Assembly: GCA_002633025.1 (NCBI GenBank)
Contig: NMRB01001603.1
Location: 29,511-93,510 of the forward strand
Source of the DNA: Notospermus geniculatus
Lineage: Eukaryota; Nemertea; Pilidiophora; Heteronemertea; Lineidae
Direction of reading: 5' to 3'
Length of the DNA stretch: 64,000 nucleotides
The notes below the pieces were generated by a model, which searched no databases, had not been told where the DNA came from, and saw nothing but the letters and a program-made list of their open reading frames with translations. Positions 22,096 to 37,000 of the stretch are shown here, piece by piece; the stretch's first letter is position 1, and each line of letters begins with the position of its first letter. The position numbers and the translations under genes are program-made.

Positions 22096-25000
22096 TGTGT
22101 GTCTGTCTGTGTGTCCAGTCTGTCACGCCTCCATATCTTATCTCCTTCAGCAGCTACAGCTCTGGTAACACATCCTACCCCTAGGTTTGTCAACCTGGGC
22201 AATCCAATGANGCAAATTTTACGAATTTTCTTGATGGTGTCGACGGTCTCGTCCGTGACCTCCACCATGTTGTTTAGGTAGAATGCCAGTTGAGTATACG
22301 TGAGTAGTGATGACTTCTCAACTGGAAATAGAAATTAGGGAAACATGTAAAACCCATTTGGCACGTTTTTCAAATCTCTCACCAGCCTAAGCGCAGCATC
22401 ATCAGATACATCATCAACTAGGAGTTCAGAGCTGTGGTTTTTGTGGACAAATAGCAGGGTCGCACTGGCGGCTTTTGCCCACAACAAGGGGCGAATCTGA
22501 AGTCTGTGATATTCCCTCGACAAGCTGCGGTATTTAGCATTCGTAGTTTTTCGCGAGTTGTCAACTGGTCGCTGATTGGTCGAACACTCGCAGGCCTAGA
22601 TGAAGTTAGTCGTGGGTGGTCGTAGATACTCGTAGTTTCTTCGCATATTACTCATAGCTAGTCACAGACTGTCGTAGATAGTCCAGGTTACTCTTCCATA
22701 ACAAGACCTACGATCCTGTACGACTTGCGACTATACACGAGATAACTTCAACTGACTTCGACTAAAATTTGGTCGCGGGCTAATTTTGAACATGTTGAAC
22801 ATTTTCCTGCAAGCCAGAGAATCATTGCAAACATAGACGACAGTCTAAGAACTGTTACGAGGAGGTACGATTTTTTTCATTCGTCCCTTGTCGCAGGCCA
22901 AAATTCACCAGTGGGACACTCCTGTTAGCATTTCACAAATACCGACTAGGGTTTTAAGCCGTTTCGGAATTTGGGAATTAGAAAAATTTATGAAAACTGA
23001 CTACTTACTCAGGAGATTGCGGTCATCTGGCTCATGGAAATACTGTTTTGGGACGGGATGGAGCAGCGCTTGCGATGCATCATAAGCCATGGCATCATTC
23101 GAATGCCAAGCAGTGAGGTAAGTGTAAAATGCATTAGGGTTTATAATGTTGTTTTTTGAGACTAGACGATTGGTCATTACCTGAAAGAGAGAGAAAATAA
23201 CGAATGTCTGAAAATTCAAGTAAACAGACAACATTGTGAGGTCTATAGGCTTGACATCATAGAGGTTTTGTCTTATCGTTGTCGCTAGGTTCGATTTCAG
23301 AAATGTCCATGTGCTGTTGTCATGATTTGGTGACGCCCCGTATATTGCCTGCTATCGCGGAAGTCAATAGCCTCATTCTGGGTCAGTAGCCTCATTCTCA
23401 TCAAACACCTTCGCAATTCNTCAGCTTCGTTGTCCATCAGTCAATGTATCCAGATCTCTGTCAATGTATCCTGATCTCTATCAATGTATCCTGATCTCTA
23501 CCAATGTATCCTGATCTCTATCAATGCATCTGATCTCTATCAATGTATCCTGATCTCTATCAATGTATCTTCATCTCTGTCAATGTACCATTCATGTAAA
23601 AGTACCTAATCGGGAACCATACGACATTTACAATGTCATCTTGTTTCATCACATGATGTTGCCGACGTCACAGATGACGCGACGGAAATCTTGATGACGT
23701 CGTTTACGTCAAAAGGCATAAACAGCATTGTTATTTTCGTTAATATCTTGATATTTCGAAAACTATACGTTTGGTCTTCGTAAGGACACTTCCCAGGTTT
23801 GTCTGCATGGGCAATCCGTTTGTCAGTCTTGGAGAAAATTGCGAACTAACAAACACACAAACAATCTCTTCTGAAATTTTAGTATGATACCAACTATGGT
23901 TTCACACTGTTTCGGAATGTGGGAATTAGACAGTAAAAACTTATAGAAACTGACTACTTACTCAGGAGATTGCGGTCATCCGGCTCATGGAAATACTGTT
24001 TTGGGACGGGATGGAGCAGCGCTTGCGATGCATCATAAGCCATGGCATCATTCGAATGCCAAGCAGTGAGGTAAGTGTAAAATGCATTAGGGTTTATAAT
24101 GTTGTTTTTTGAGACTAGACGATTGGTCATTACCTGAAAGAGAGAGAAAATAACGAATGTCTGAACTGCTCGAGAATTAAAATTCAAGTAAATGGAAAAC
24201 ATTGTGAGGTCTTTAGGCTTGGTATCATAGAGGTTTTGTCTTATAATTGTCGCTAGGTTAGATTTCAGAAATGTCCATGTTGTCATGATTTGGTGTCGCT
24301 CCGTGTATGGCCTGCTATCTAGGAAGTCAATAGCCTCATTCTGGGTCAGTAGCCTCATTCTCGTCAACCACCTTCGCAGTTCACTTCAGATTTTCACCTC
24401 AAATTATCTATTGTACGGTGAACGCTGGTAGCAAACTCCGTCCTTCAAAACTTCCAACTGGGCTACATCATCAAGCTTTCGAAAGAGGGCAACGTTCTCA
24501 TTATAGAATCTCAGAACATTCCACTCTATACAGGGTGCTACAAAATCAACTCACTTGTTCTTCATCTATTGGGTTATCAATATCACCCGTTTGGACGAGA
24601 AGCTTATATCCCAGGATACCGTCGTCGGAAGCATTTGACGACCAGCCACGCTTCGTGATGTAGTTGTTGGCGACATCACGATCGAATGCCTTCTGAAGAC
24701 CTACAAGAAAACAAAATATGACCATAATAAACAAGAAGTTCACATAAAGACTATTTTTCAAATATATATTCCAAGTAAGCAACCAAATAGTCAAGTAAAT
24801 GCATCTACTTCTGTTTTGTGTAGGCTCTCCAGTGCATTTGTACGGCAGGTGGGAAGTATAAGAATTTACCTGCTGATTCTAATTCATACTTCCCATTTTC
24901 TATAGAATCTATGAAAGGCACATATCCTCAAAATAAACAATCAAATAGTCAAGTAAATGCTTCTACTTCTGTTTTGTGTAGGCTCTCCAGTGCATTTGTA

Positions 25001-28000
25001 CGGCAGGTGGGAAGTATAAGAATTTACCTGCTGATTCTAATTCATACTTCCCATTTTCTATAGAATCTATGAAAGGCACGTGTCCTCAAGGCACCTCTCC
25101 TTTTGAAAGATTTGTCCCGAAGGTTGGCTTTCGACCGGCTTTTCCTTGAGACTTATACGCTAAGAGAAATGACACGACAGCCTATATTTTCTACACAACT
25201 GAACTGCCTATAGACGGCCAACCTGCGCAAGAACACTCTCACACGAAGGTGAGGTGCCGTTCACGTTCTGAGGTAAATCATAGCTTGAAATAATGTTGTT
25301 CAATCTTCTTACCCAACAACCAGTCACAGAAGACTTGCAGCCAGAAATCAGGCAGAGTTCCATCTTTTTCTTTGATGATGTTATCTACCTTCTGGAACGC
25401 ACGGTGGTACTTGTAGAGTAATTCTTGATTATTTGGGTAATCAAAATCTCCCTGAAGAGGAATGCGAAGAGAATTTAAGCAACCAATATCGTAAATTAGT
25501 CTTGGCACATCGTAGGTAGTCATGAAAACAAACTGAAACTCTTTGATACCAATCTCGTGAAAAGAAACTGAAACTTTGATACCGATCTCGTAAGAAACTG
25601 AAACTTCTGATTTTGCCAATCTCATAGGGCCGTATACACCAAACGAAGATTATCTTGAACTCAGGTTGAGCCACAATTTTTCAGTTGTTCAGGTTTGCCA
25701 GGGCATGATGTGACAATGGAAAAGTTGTGGCTCAACCCGAGTTCAAGACAATTTTCGCTTGGTGCCAGGGCATGATGTGACAATGGAAAAGTTGTGGCTC
25801 AACCTGAGTTCCAAGATAATCTTCGCTTGGTGCATACGGCCCATAAAGTTGAACTAAGTCTAACTTTTACACATATCTCTTGAGAATGAACTGGAAATTT
25901 ATAAGAATCTCATGCAAAGAAATTAAAATCTCACACAAGTCTTGGCCACCAACCTGCCACTAGAACAAGATTGGTACCCATTGACCAGACAGAACATGAA
26001 TTACGCAACTTACCTGAGTAACAGCATAGAAGTGAAAGAATCCAAAGTATTTGGACTGAGCTTCTAAAAAACTGTACACACTGGTCCCCCTGGGAACCAC
26101 ATCTGTAAGGTGAAGGCCATCCTTGACGCGTGTTGTACCCAAAACACCGATACCAAACATGAGGCTGAAGACTACAATGACTAGAATCTGAAAGGAAATG
26201 TAAACAGTGAAAAGTCACTGGATGTCACATGCAAGCAGACAACATTTCTTATACAATCAAAATTTCAGCAGACGTCATCACTTGTGAAGGTTTCTCAAAT
26301 GTTCTGGTATTGATTGGAAAATATTTGAAGAAAGGTTGTTCCTATCAACAATCTGCAGTACATTTATTCAAATTCTTTCTAATTCGTTTCCAAGGCTTTC
26401 ACAAAAATTCACTGGAAAGGTACAGTCTGCTGCAACTTGAGGGCAGATGAGTTAACATACTGTAAACCGTGAAATTTTCGCGTGCGTTTTATTTTTGCGC
26501 TCGAGGGTCAAAACGGGAACATAAATCGTGCAAAAATCGCAAGTTCTTGAGATTTTTTGAAGCTGAAGAGTTCCCATCGCGAAAATTATTCTTCGCGAAT
26601 TCGTAGACCCCCCAAATCGCGAACATTTAGCGCTGCGAAAATTTCACGGTTTACAGTACTCGATAAGAAAAGAGTGAGTTGGTAACATTTTGGGGAAGAT
26701 ACAGTGCTTAGGAGGAGGCCTACAAGTCTAATGTTGGTACCAAACAAATTTTCATCTGACAAAGTGCTAAGAAGAGGAAGCTGTTTTCAAAATATCAGGT
26801 TTCCAAAAGTACACTGAGATGAGGATATCTGATACTTTTAAACTGCATCTTTTATGATGCACAATAACAAAACTATCATTTACCTTGATTGGAGTTTTCT
26901 CCAGAAGAGGTCCATAAATTCTGTGCGCAAATACAGAGAGGGACCAGCTACAGCATTCCTGCTGGGCCTGAACGCAGCGTTCTCTGCACGTCGTGGAGGG
27001 ATTTTCGCCTGTCAGGCACTGGCATGAGTTGCTGGCTGATGGAGGTAATGATGAGGGAGGGGGGACTGAAATCATAAAGGTATGGGTATGATGAATAAGC
27101 CAAGACTATCATACTGTACTTATTAACTCTAAGTAACAGTAAAGCCTGTAGCACATGTCACCACTTTCGTTGCTCGTACAGGCAACTTTCGTGGTTGGCA
27201 ATTTTTGTGGTGGTTGCCGGTTTACAGCAGACGTCACCATTCAGTGGTCTCGTGTGCTGCTGATGGCCACACATCACCACAACTGGCAACTACGAGCAAT
27301 TCTCTTGGTGAGAAATCAAACCGGTTTGATTTTTGGCAACTTGTGGTAACTCGAGGTCACCACAGAATTTCCGTGGTGAGTGGTCGTTGCCGGCCACAGC
27401 ACACTTGGCCATTTTCGTGGTGACCACGAAAATTGCCTGTGGTGATGTGTGCTGCAGGTTTAAAGGAGACTAGAACTGACTGTTTGGGCTCAATTTTCTT
27501 TTTAGATATCAAGCCAGTAAAAACCCCAAATCTTCTACCTCCCCAAAAAACTTTTGGAACTGACTGACACTACTAACCTGATGGAAGCGCAGGGCTTTGT
27601 GATATTGTAGACACAGAGCTCGGCGCCAACAATGTGACTGGTTGCTGCCCAGAGGAGTCTGTGCGTGTGATTGTCTGATGAAGAGTGTAGGGAGGGGGTG
27701 GGCTCTCTCGCCGAATGAACACTGGGGACGGCTCGGGCACTGGAGGCCGCAGCTCAATGACTTGGTTGGCTATTGAACTGGAAAAGAACATTCGAACTTT
27801 AGAACATTCCTGAAGAAATGCCAAAGCATCTAACAACAGCATGCAGTTGAATGTTTGTATGGAGGTCCCCTTGGACTGAACAAGAGGCCCATGGGCCTTG
27901 CGCTCAGCTGACTTTGTAATATGTGACCCGGCACAGCAAAATGAGTCGGAAGTCGCACAGAAGAAGACCGAAGGTGGAACCAGACAGCAACCACAGAAAT

Positions 28001-31000
28001 CGACCAAGTCAAATTTCACAATGGGCATACAATCCTGAAATCAGCGAACCGTTGGTGTCACCTGGGACATGTTGGGTCTTCTTATGTGCGCATTCCGACT
28101 CATTTTGTCGTGCCGGGTCACATATTTGTTTGGAGTGGCGAATGTAGTGGGGAATTGTTTCCGAGGTGGAGAAGACATTGTGTGTAAAACACAATTAAAT
28201 TTGCCCAGATTACATGTATACAGGTTGAGTAGAAACAAATGAAGGGCCATGCTAGTTTTCTTTCAAAATTTTGCACCAATAATATTTCAGCACCTTATTA
28301 ATTGTTTCTAACCATCAAATACTTTAGTCAAAAGTGTGTATCTTTTGGGCCAATAATGCTTCTGGTTCTGGCCGTTTCACTGTTCGTCTATCTAGTCAAT
28401 AAAGTTGATATAACAATGAGAGGTCATAATAATTGTGAGCTGCTCCACCAAGGCAGGCACTTGTCGCAAGTGATCATCTTTGGTCGTCAGTTTACTCAAC
28501 TATTATCACTGCTGTCCACTACTATTGTCAACCTGCAGAGACGTACATTTCAGCTATTGTGTTGCAAGGCCGTTAATCCTTTCCTCGGTTGTGACAAGTG
28601 CCTATTTTTGGTGGAGTGGGTCACAATTTTCTACACAGTAGACAACATACTTTTTTTCTTCTGGATGTAATATAGGCCTACCAATAATATAAAGAATTTA
28701 GGTTGAGGAATTATACACCAACACAAATGGCTTCTGTTATCGCTGAAAACTAGCAAGACAGAAGTGTCATCTTCCCCACAGCTGTGTCTGCTGAGGTATG
28801 AAGAGGAACAAATTTTAACACGATACATCTCCCCATCCCGCTTTTATGATCAAGTAACCTCACAGGAAATGAAGCACCCTCTGATACAGGTGTGAAGTCA
28901 TCGTGAATGAAATGGAACAATAAATGTCTGACATCAATATCGCTAGACCAAACTTGAGTCCAACGTTAATTCATTTGCTTTCAGCAGGAAAGTCAGTACA
29001 ATAGAACCTGCAGCATCCAACCACATCAGCATCGACGTAGACATTCCCTTTTTTCCTCAGTTAAGGCAGGCCTCGAAAATGACCCCCATCATGTCCAGAG
29101 CCATTGGGCATATGTCCAGTCTTCGGACTAGGCCTACATGTATGTCCAATTTTACCAAACTCTGACTCGATTCAATCAAGACATTAAAGGCAGGTTAGCA
29201 CTTTGGTTGCGCATTGACATGTGTCAACATCCGCCGAGTTGGTTTACTGTGTCTGGTTGCTATGTCGTCCTCAGCTACGACAACGTCCAACGAAAAATCC
29301 AAGTTGACCAAAGCTCAACTTCGACATTGGCAAGCAAAGAAAAGGCCTGTGGCACAGCCACTCCAGCAGAGTGGAAAATTCCCAGTGCCTGTTATCTCTG
29401 AGGACAAGGGTTCGAACCCATCAGGGCCCATTCATCGTGTGATAGAGACGGCAACTCTCCTTGATATCACAGATTTTCTCCATGTACTAGGCCTACTCTG
29501 GTCACCTACCCTGTGAAACAGCAGAATACGTCCACGCGCTTGTTTTCTCGACGTATAAGATCCAGACTAACAATCGCTGGAAACACCAACAGGATGGAAC
29601 TCATGTTGAATAAGATCAAGATCCCAACCTGGAAGGAGATGGAACACAAAAATACACGACTGTCTCAGCTTTTAAACACTTCTTGATGATAGACGAGCAT
29701 TCCAGTCAATGACGTCATGACAGATCTAGGACTTACGTCATTTTGTCAATGTACTCTATGATGTCATAATGACAAAATTTCCATATCGAAGTGGTTACAT
29801 AACATCATGTGACTAGGTGTGTCATCCCAAAATGCAAGATCTCCTGGGTGACCAGTTCTGAATTTTTGGCATTGTGGCGGATTTCGGAGGTGTTAGGCCC
29901 TCGAGCCTAATGTCCGGACTTTTGGCTTGATGGAAGAATGCCTGCATTGCATGCGGGAGATCCGGGTTCGATTCCCGATGCGGTCTGTGTCATTTGTCAT
30001 CGTCGGCGAAAGCGCCAGCTTTCCTTTCTCATCCACGTGCCTTACCTGTAGTGAGAATACCCGAAGTGCTGGGATAGGAATGATTGCTGCCAGAAAAAAA
30101 GCGAACATGTTGCAGAGAGATGTCAACAGGATGCTGACCCCAGTCCGTTTCAGCACCTCACCAGTCTGCTCCTGAAATGTACAAGAGTAAATAATTTCAG
30201 TGCTAGTTTCTATGAGGAGCTCCAAAATGGTGTCGCACTTTCTAAACTGTGATGTGACACAGACAGTGTCACAAATAGGTAATACCGGTGCCAAATCAGA
30301 AGAGTGACCTCTTCAGAAAATCTTGCTTGCATTCTTTTCAGAAAATCTTGCTTGCATTCTTTTCAGAAAATCTTGCTTGCATTCTTGACAGAAATGACAA
30401 TTTCAAGCCTCCACAATGACACTGCATTGGACTCCGTTAAGGGGCTTACAGGTCGACATTGCGTCTTGAAGCAACTCGCGGCAACTAAGCTTTCCGGCGA
30501 TGGAAGCAACTCGGACTGACTTATCACTTGCCGATTTGTCGACCTGAGCATGCTTGCGTCTCCGAGCAACAGCATGCTAGTTGAGCATGCTGTTCGAGGT
30601 AAAGTGCCAGTTGCTCCGAGTTCCTCTCAATCGCTGAAATGTCGACCTGCGCGTTGTGTTTTTTTTATCTGCGACGGATCCACAGGCCTTTCCGTTTGAC
30701 GGATGCGAAAATGCATGCGCCTCGCAAACAATAGAATTTCTATTGTTTGCAAGGCGCATGCATTTTCGCGCCCGTCAAACGGAAAGGCCTGGATCCGTCG
30801 AGTTGCTTCAAGATGCAATGTCGACCTGTAAGCCCCTTTAGGCCTACTCTAGTGAAGGCACTGATGCAGTGACACATTGCTGACTGTCATGTATGATTAC
30901 AGGATAATCATAATTTTGACAGATATTGCCACCTATCTGATGTTGAGGGGGCGTCTTTGGGCCTCAGAGCACACCCTTATATCACTAGGAAAGCATTACC

Positions 31001-34000
31001 GTTACACCACACTGTACCACATCGAATATACTCACACATCTCCTGTGCAGCATAATGAAAGATGTTTCAGTTTTAAAAAGAAGTGGAATGATAAATTCAA
31101 AACCACCTAGGGCACTTGGCAAAATGAGATAATTTAGATAGGTCAATTGAAGAAAAACATCCCTGCATAGAGAGACAGAAAAAGACCGAGAACGCTGTGG
31201 AGTAGTGCATTAGATTTGTGTCAAGATTCTGCAGGTTTGATACTCGGAGGACTCTAGGCGACTATCCGATGCTCTCAACCGGTCCAAAAGAATCAGTGAG
31301 CTGATTGAATTGTGCCTTTAGTTCTGTAGTTAGGTTTCAGCCGAGACTTGCCGTCAAAGATCGCCGATGGCGATTGTCTAAAAGGTGAGAATCTCGCTTC
31401 TTTCATCTCTGAGATGAGATGTAAGGTTATGGCTCTTTGTACCTGTGTTGGTAATATAAGCCAGAGTGAGCTTCAGATCTCACCCAAGGTAAATGGTCCC
31501 TCAGAATGGTAAATGGTGAATGGTACATGTAAATGGTAACTCAGAATGGACACCGGACAATATCATATTGAATCCAGAGCTAAGTGCCAAATGTAGCATA
31601 GCTCTACAGACAACATAGGGTGAATTTAATGTAATGGAGGGGGAAACCAGATTGTTCGGAGAAAACCTGCACTGTCTGAGTCGCCTTGTCTATCACACGA
31701 GAACTGAGTCCAAACAGGGATCGAACACGGAATGTCAGGGCCGACGTTTCCATTGCGTCATTCTGACAGCCCATCCGACAATCATTGACTTTGAAAGCGA
31801 AGACTCTAAAACTTATGAGCAATCACTGTGCCATCTTAGGACAAGTGACTGAACTAACTTGATGGAAACAATTTTTTAATGACAGGACCAAATCAACATC
31901 AGTGTATAGGTCTTCATGCCATGATTTTTTATAATTTTTTTGGCAAAAATCTTGAAAACTTCAAAAAGAATTTGATGCTACAAGGGCAGGAAGCCAGTTG
32001 GAGCAAGTGGATAAGAGGGAGCTTAACCAAGTTTACTTACTGCACAGGGTATGTTCCTCTTGGAGCTCTGTTCTCCGAATGCATGAACCATGACGAACAT
32101 ATCGTCGACTCCTAAACCTAATGTCAAGAATGGGATGATCTGAAATGAGACAAAAGAAACCACTTTAAATGTGCTCATTATAAACGGAAATACGTTTTCA
32201 ATATGTTCGCAAGACACCTCTTCGCTGCGGACACCAAAAGTCTGTTTCAAATTTGCCATTTGTGTTCATTTTCAGTTTTGATAGCAGGCCACCTCTCAAT
32301 TAAAGACAACATCTATCCTCCTCCAATCAATCTATAGCAGAGGTTTTACGGTACACGGTGTCCAATCAGTGTTCCAGCCAGGCCAGTTTCACAGGGTGGT
32401 ACCACCCTGTTCAAAATTCAGAGGTCATTTTACCACCCTGTTCAAATTTTTACCACCCTGTTTAAAAATGTAACATGCAATGCATATTCTATTACACAAT
32501 CCTGTTTGAATTTCACTCCCACCCTGTTTGAAAATCCAGGGTCTTAAAATCATAGGAAAATGCAGTCATCCCACCCTGTTTGGAAAATTTTTTGGCTAGA
32601 ACACTGGTCCAAGTAACTTGAAGTCCACATTCTATCAGACCACAATATAGGCGTCTGCAGTTGATGGTCGAGCAATCTGTGCAGATGGGAACACCCACAC
32701 TGGAAAACCCCATATCTGTCAATTACAGCACCAAGGCATGGTGGGGGATTAGTGCTGCAATTTCATGTCAGAAGTATTTTCTTCCGCTATTTTCATACCA
32801 AATAAGCTGTACTTACACTACAAACGAAGTCCGCACTTCTCCTACTTATACTACAAAATAGGTGGGCTTAATGAAGGCCTGGTCTACAAAGTGCGGACTT
32901 CCTAAACCCAGATGTCATGAGTGGGTCTAGATGAAGTCCGGACGTGGCCCGGGCTTCTACTTCAGGTGTAAGTGCAATTACATGTGTTATTACATTGAGA
33001 GACTCGCGAATGTGATTTGTAGTGTAAGTGCTCTGTAGAGAAACCCGGGCTTCAAATGAGTGCGGACCTGAAAATTCTCTTTGTAGTGTAAGTACGGCTA
33101 TAGTTTCCCCAGAGATGGCTGACAAAGGGTTAACATGTTTTCCATCTTCAAAGAAAGCAACCAGGAGCAAAAATTGTGAAGAGTCAAAATGCCATCGCAG
33201 GTTATTCCATTCATGCAGAAAAACCTGCCGCAATTGCATAATAAGTTCTCAGGAGTTTTTATCTCTGAAACAAATAAGAGACTCAGGTATGGTCTACCTG
33301 CATAACTACAGGGTAGCTCATAGATACTGAAGATAGTGGCCTGCATTCAGCTGGAAGACCACCCAAGTTCCGGCAACACTCCACGCAGGCTGGGGAACTT
33401 AACCCATTGCTTGGCTCCGTCATGCGAGAAATCCAGGAAGGGGAACACATGATACCAAGCGAATGTTTATCCAGGCTGACTACAGTAGCTAAAGAGTGAA
33501 CCTGGCAACTTGATATGGTGATGAGGCATAACCTTTGCCGAGATTGGCCTGGCCATAGAGTGTTTTTTAGTCTTGGATGAGTTTTTAGTTCCTGCTCGCT
33601 GCAAGAGGCTGAATTCTATCAATCCTACATGTACACTGACCACCCAAGAGCAAGATCTTTTTGAGGGTGTGGGGGGGGGGCGTCCGATGCAGTTTTTGTA
33701 TACCGTACCTACGAACTCAGAACTGGTCAAATTTTGAGCAATTCTGGAAGCACCTAAAGGTGCTGCTCCACTTGACGGTTTTCTCGTAGAAGTTGGCTCA
33801 CAATGGGCAATTCACCATTGTTTGTGTCCTGTCGGCTTACGCTGAGACCAATGACACAAACAACTGCTCACAGTTGAGTTGCCCATTGAGAGCCAACTTC
33901 TGCGAAAAAACTGTCAAGTGGAGCAGCGCCTTAAGAAACATGTCCCCTGTACTGGATGTCTGAAAACAGCAGTTCATAGGTCGTGCGATGGTGCCATCAG

Positions 34001-37000
34001 GCATGAGAAAGACACCAAACTTTGGCACTTGGTGGGAAGGCCCCTAGAGGTAGGCCGGGGGAATTAACAAATTACAACACCCTGTACGTCATACGGTACT
34101 TCCTACATAAGCCCACAGGAAACAGCTTTTTTAAGTGTTTTTTCTCCATCGTAAAGTAAGCTTGATTTCCTGTTAATGCGGTCTACTAGACCAATTGATC
34201 AAATGTGAAGCCTACTCCTGGATTGGAAAGATAAGGAGTGCAGCTGGTTCTTTTCCGATTCGCCAGAGCGAAAATTCAGAGCCTCTTCTCCACCTATGTT
34301 AAAGGTGGCCATCATTGGAAGAACGGTCTGATCAAACCACGCAGTGGAAACCTTTTCGATATTAAGTGTGAGGCTTTTATATCGCACTTTCCACTGTTTT
34401 CAGTCCCAAATTCTTCATGTTTACCCTAGTCGCCCCAGAAATCATTTGGGGAACAGTTGATCCCTTCACAGGGCCGGATTCACAGGGCCGGATCCAGGAT
34501 TGACATAAAGGTCGGTGGAGGCGGCAAACACCAAAAGCACGAAGCCCAAACAAGGGGTGTCTGGGGTCCTCCACCAGAAAAATTTGACAATTTAAATGCT
34601 TTATATGCATTTTCCTGGCATCTGAGAGCAAAATACTCGAATTTTTATCTGAATAAATTTTTTCTTGCTAAAAAAATCATTGCTCTGCCAAAAATAGGGG
34701 GGTGTATGCCCCTACACCCCCTGGATCCAGGCCTGCTTTAGACAATGAAAGAGTGTAGAGTGGCGACTAGACCAGGTATTGAACCCATTAAGTCACTTTG
34801 GTGAGGAGTCTGCTGATTGATCTAACCACCGTGGCACTGATCTCAATTCCTTTATTTCCATATGGCATATTGAACCAAATTGCTTGTGAAGAATGACTGC
34901 GCCACCAAAGATTTGGAATGCTGTAGGCCTATACATGTAGGCCTACTAGTCTCCTGGGGCAAGACTCTCTGAAAATCGCGGGTTCTAAGCCATGAATGAA
35001 CATCTTGACCAACTTCTACAACCAACTACCACAGCTTCTGTCAGAATTGGCAAAAAAAAAGACTTCAGTTCAGTACCAATCTCCCTTTGTATATAAACAA
35101 AGGTCTTTGGTTACCATCCACTGACAGTCATTATAAACAACATACACATTGAAATGCATAAATATTTATCAGTGTCCCAGGAGAGCTGCAGGCAAGATTT
35201 TCTGAGCTAAACAGCCACCAAAATGCAAGCATATCAACCACTGTGTTTATGATCTCTGCCAGTTCCTGCATATCCAAGGAAAATTTAATTATAGCACGAG
35301 CTAGACTTCAAAGCTTGGCCGAAAAACCTCCTCGAGTGTTGTAGAAAGTGATAGAAGACAGAAAAGTGTGATCTCTCCCAGAAACCCATCTCTCCGGTTC
35401 CCACGGAAACACAACACAACAAGTTTGAATGAAATAATTTGACAGGATGCATAAGAAGCAGTTGAACAGGAGGTCCAGTAAAAAATCCTGTAGCTAACTG
35501 TAAGGTTGAGAAACAGACCCACATCAGCAAGTAAAGCAATGTTATGACTGTAGTTTGGGAGTGAAACGGACTGTCAGGAGAGTGACATCTGCATCTTACA
35601 CCACTGGTGTTGTGGGTTCAACTCCCAAAGGGAGTTTGACAGCATTCGTTCTCATGGATCCAATGTTCATATGGATCCAACTTTCACATTGATCCAACAA
35701 TCACATTGATCCAACGTTTGCATGGATCCTATCTCTCACATGATCGAATGTTTACATAGATCTAATGTTCATGTGGATCCAATGTTCCCACTGATCCAAT
35801 GTTCACATTGATCCAATATTCACATTGATCCAATGTTCATGTTCATGTTGATCGAATGTTCATGTCGATCCAATATCTACTTGGATCAAATGTTCACATG
35901 GATCCAATGTGACATCAATCCAATGTTCACATGGATCCAATGTTCAAATGGATCGAATGGTCACATGGATCCGGCATTCACATGGACCCAACGTTCACAT
36001 GGATCCAACGTTCAAATGGATCAAATCATATGTTAGCATCAAGACATCCCTGATGACATGAACAAATGAGGTGTGTATTAAATCTTTGCGTTCATCCACT
36101 TCGGTTTACCACACAGCACAAAGAATTCCTCTCCAGCCATCAAAGTCATTGTTACATCAATTTCCCTCCTCACATAAGTAGACTATGAAACTCATTTTTT
36201 TGCCGAAATACCACAGGAGTTCAGACAAGCTCCTTATTTTCCCAGGCAGGCTCAAGTTACAGCAAGATGTCAGGTTTGAGACAAATTGTCATGTTTCTAG
36301 GAATGTGCAAATTTGCCTTCCATGCTGACAAAAGTAAAAGACATAACATGGAGAACCTGTTAGCTTCACAAAAGACAGGAACAAAAGCATAAAAACTTGA
36401 AAAGATCTCCCATGGTCCCAGGAAACTGCAAGATTAGCCAGTCCGTAGGTGACACCCACCACCCACCGAGATTGCACCGAATGACCCCAACTTCAAGCAT
36501 CTGGACGAAACTCAGTAAAAACATAAAATTGTTGGTAAAATACTTTGTTGGTTTTTGGTACGGTGTTAGTGTGTTTTATAACGGATATCAAGCCATAAAG
36601 TCAGAATGTGAATTCATCTGAATCTTGTGAAGGTCTGAAGTGCTGCTCGTCAATGACAGTGTGTGCTTATCCTGTATTAAACATTTCACATTCCAATATG
36701 TCAAGTGTAGTTGGAAAAAACACCTAAAGCAAGTCGAAGAAGAACACCATCGCCACAACATCCAAAAAATATTTTAATCCACGGTAGAGATGAAAACAGC
36801 AGGAAAGATTTAGTCTCTGTTTCGAGCAAGAAACACACCACAGGCCAAGTAACTTTGTTATAAACAACATCGATGACAAAAAAATATCGTCTGCGGTAGG
36901 CAGATTTACTGAATTTACATCAGACAGGATACAATCTTCTGATGTAAACTGCGATATCGCAACCTAACATTAGACGTGTGTACATTTGCAGTATAAACGC

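Noticed and set aside
35645-36030. CRISPR-like array
   Set aside because: The 17-bp units are contiguous with no unique spacers, so this is a minisatellite in an animal intron.
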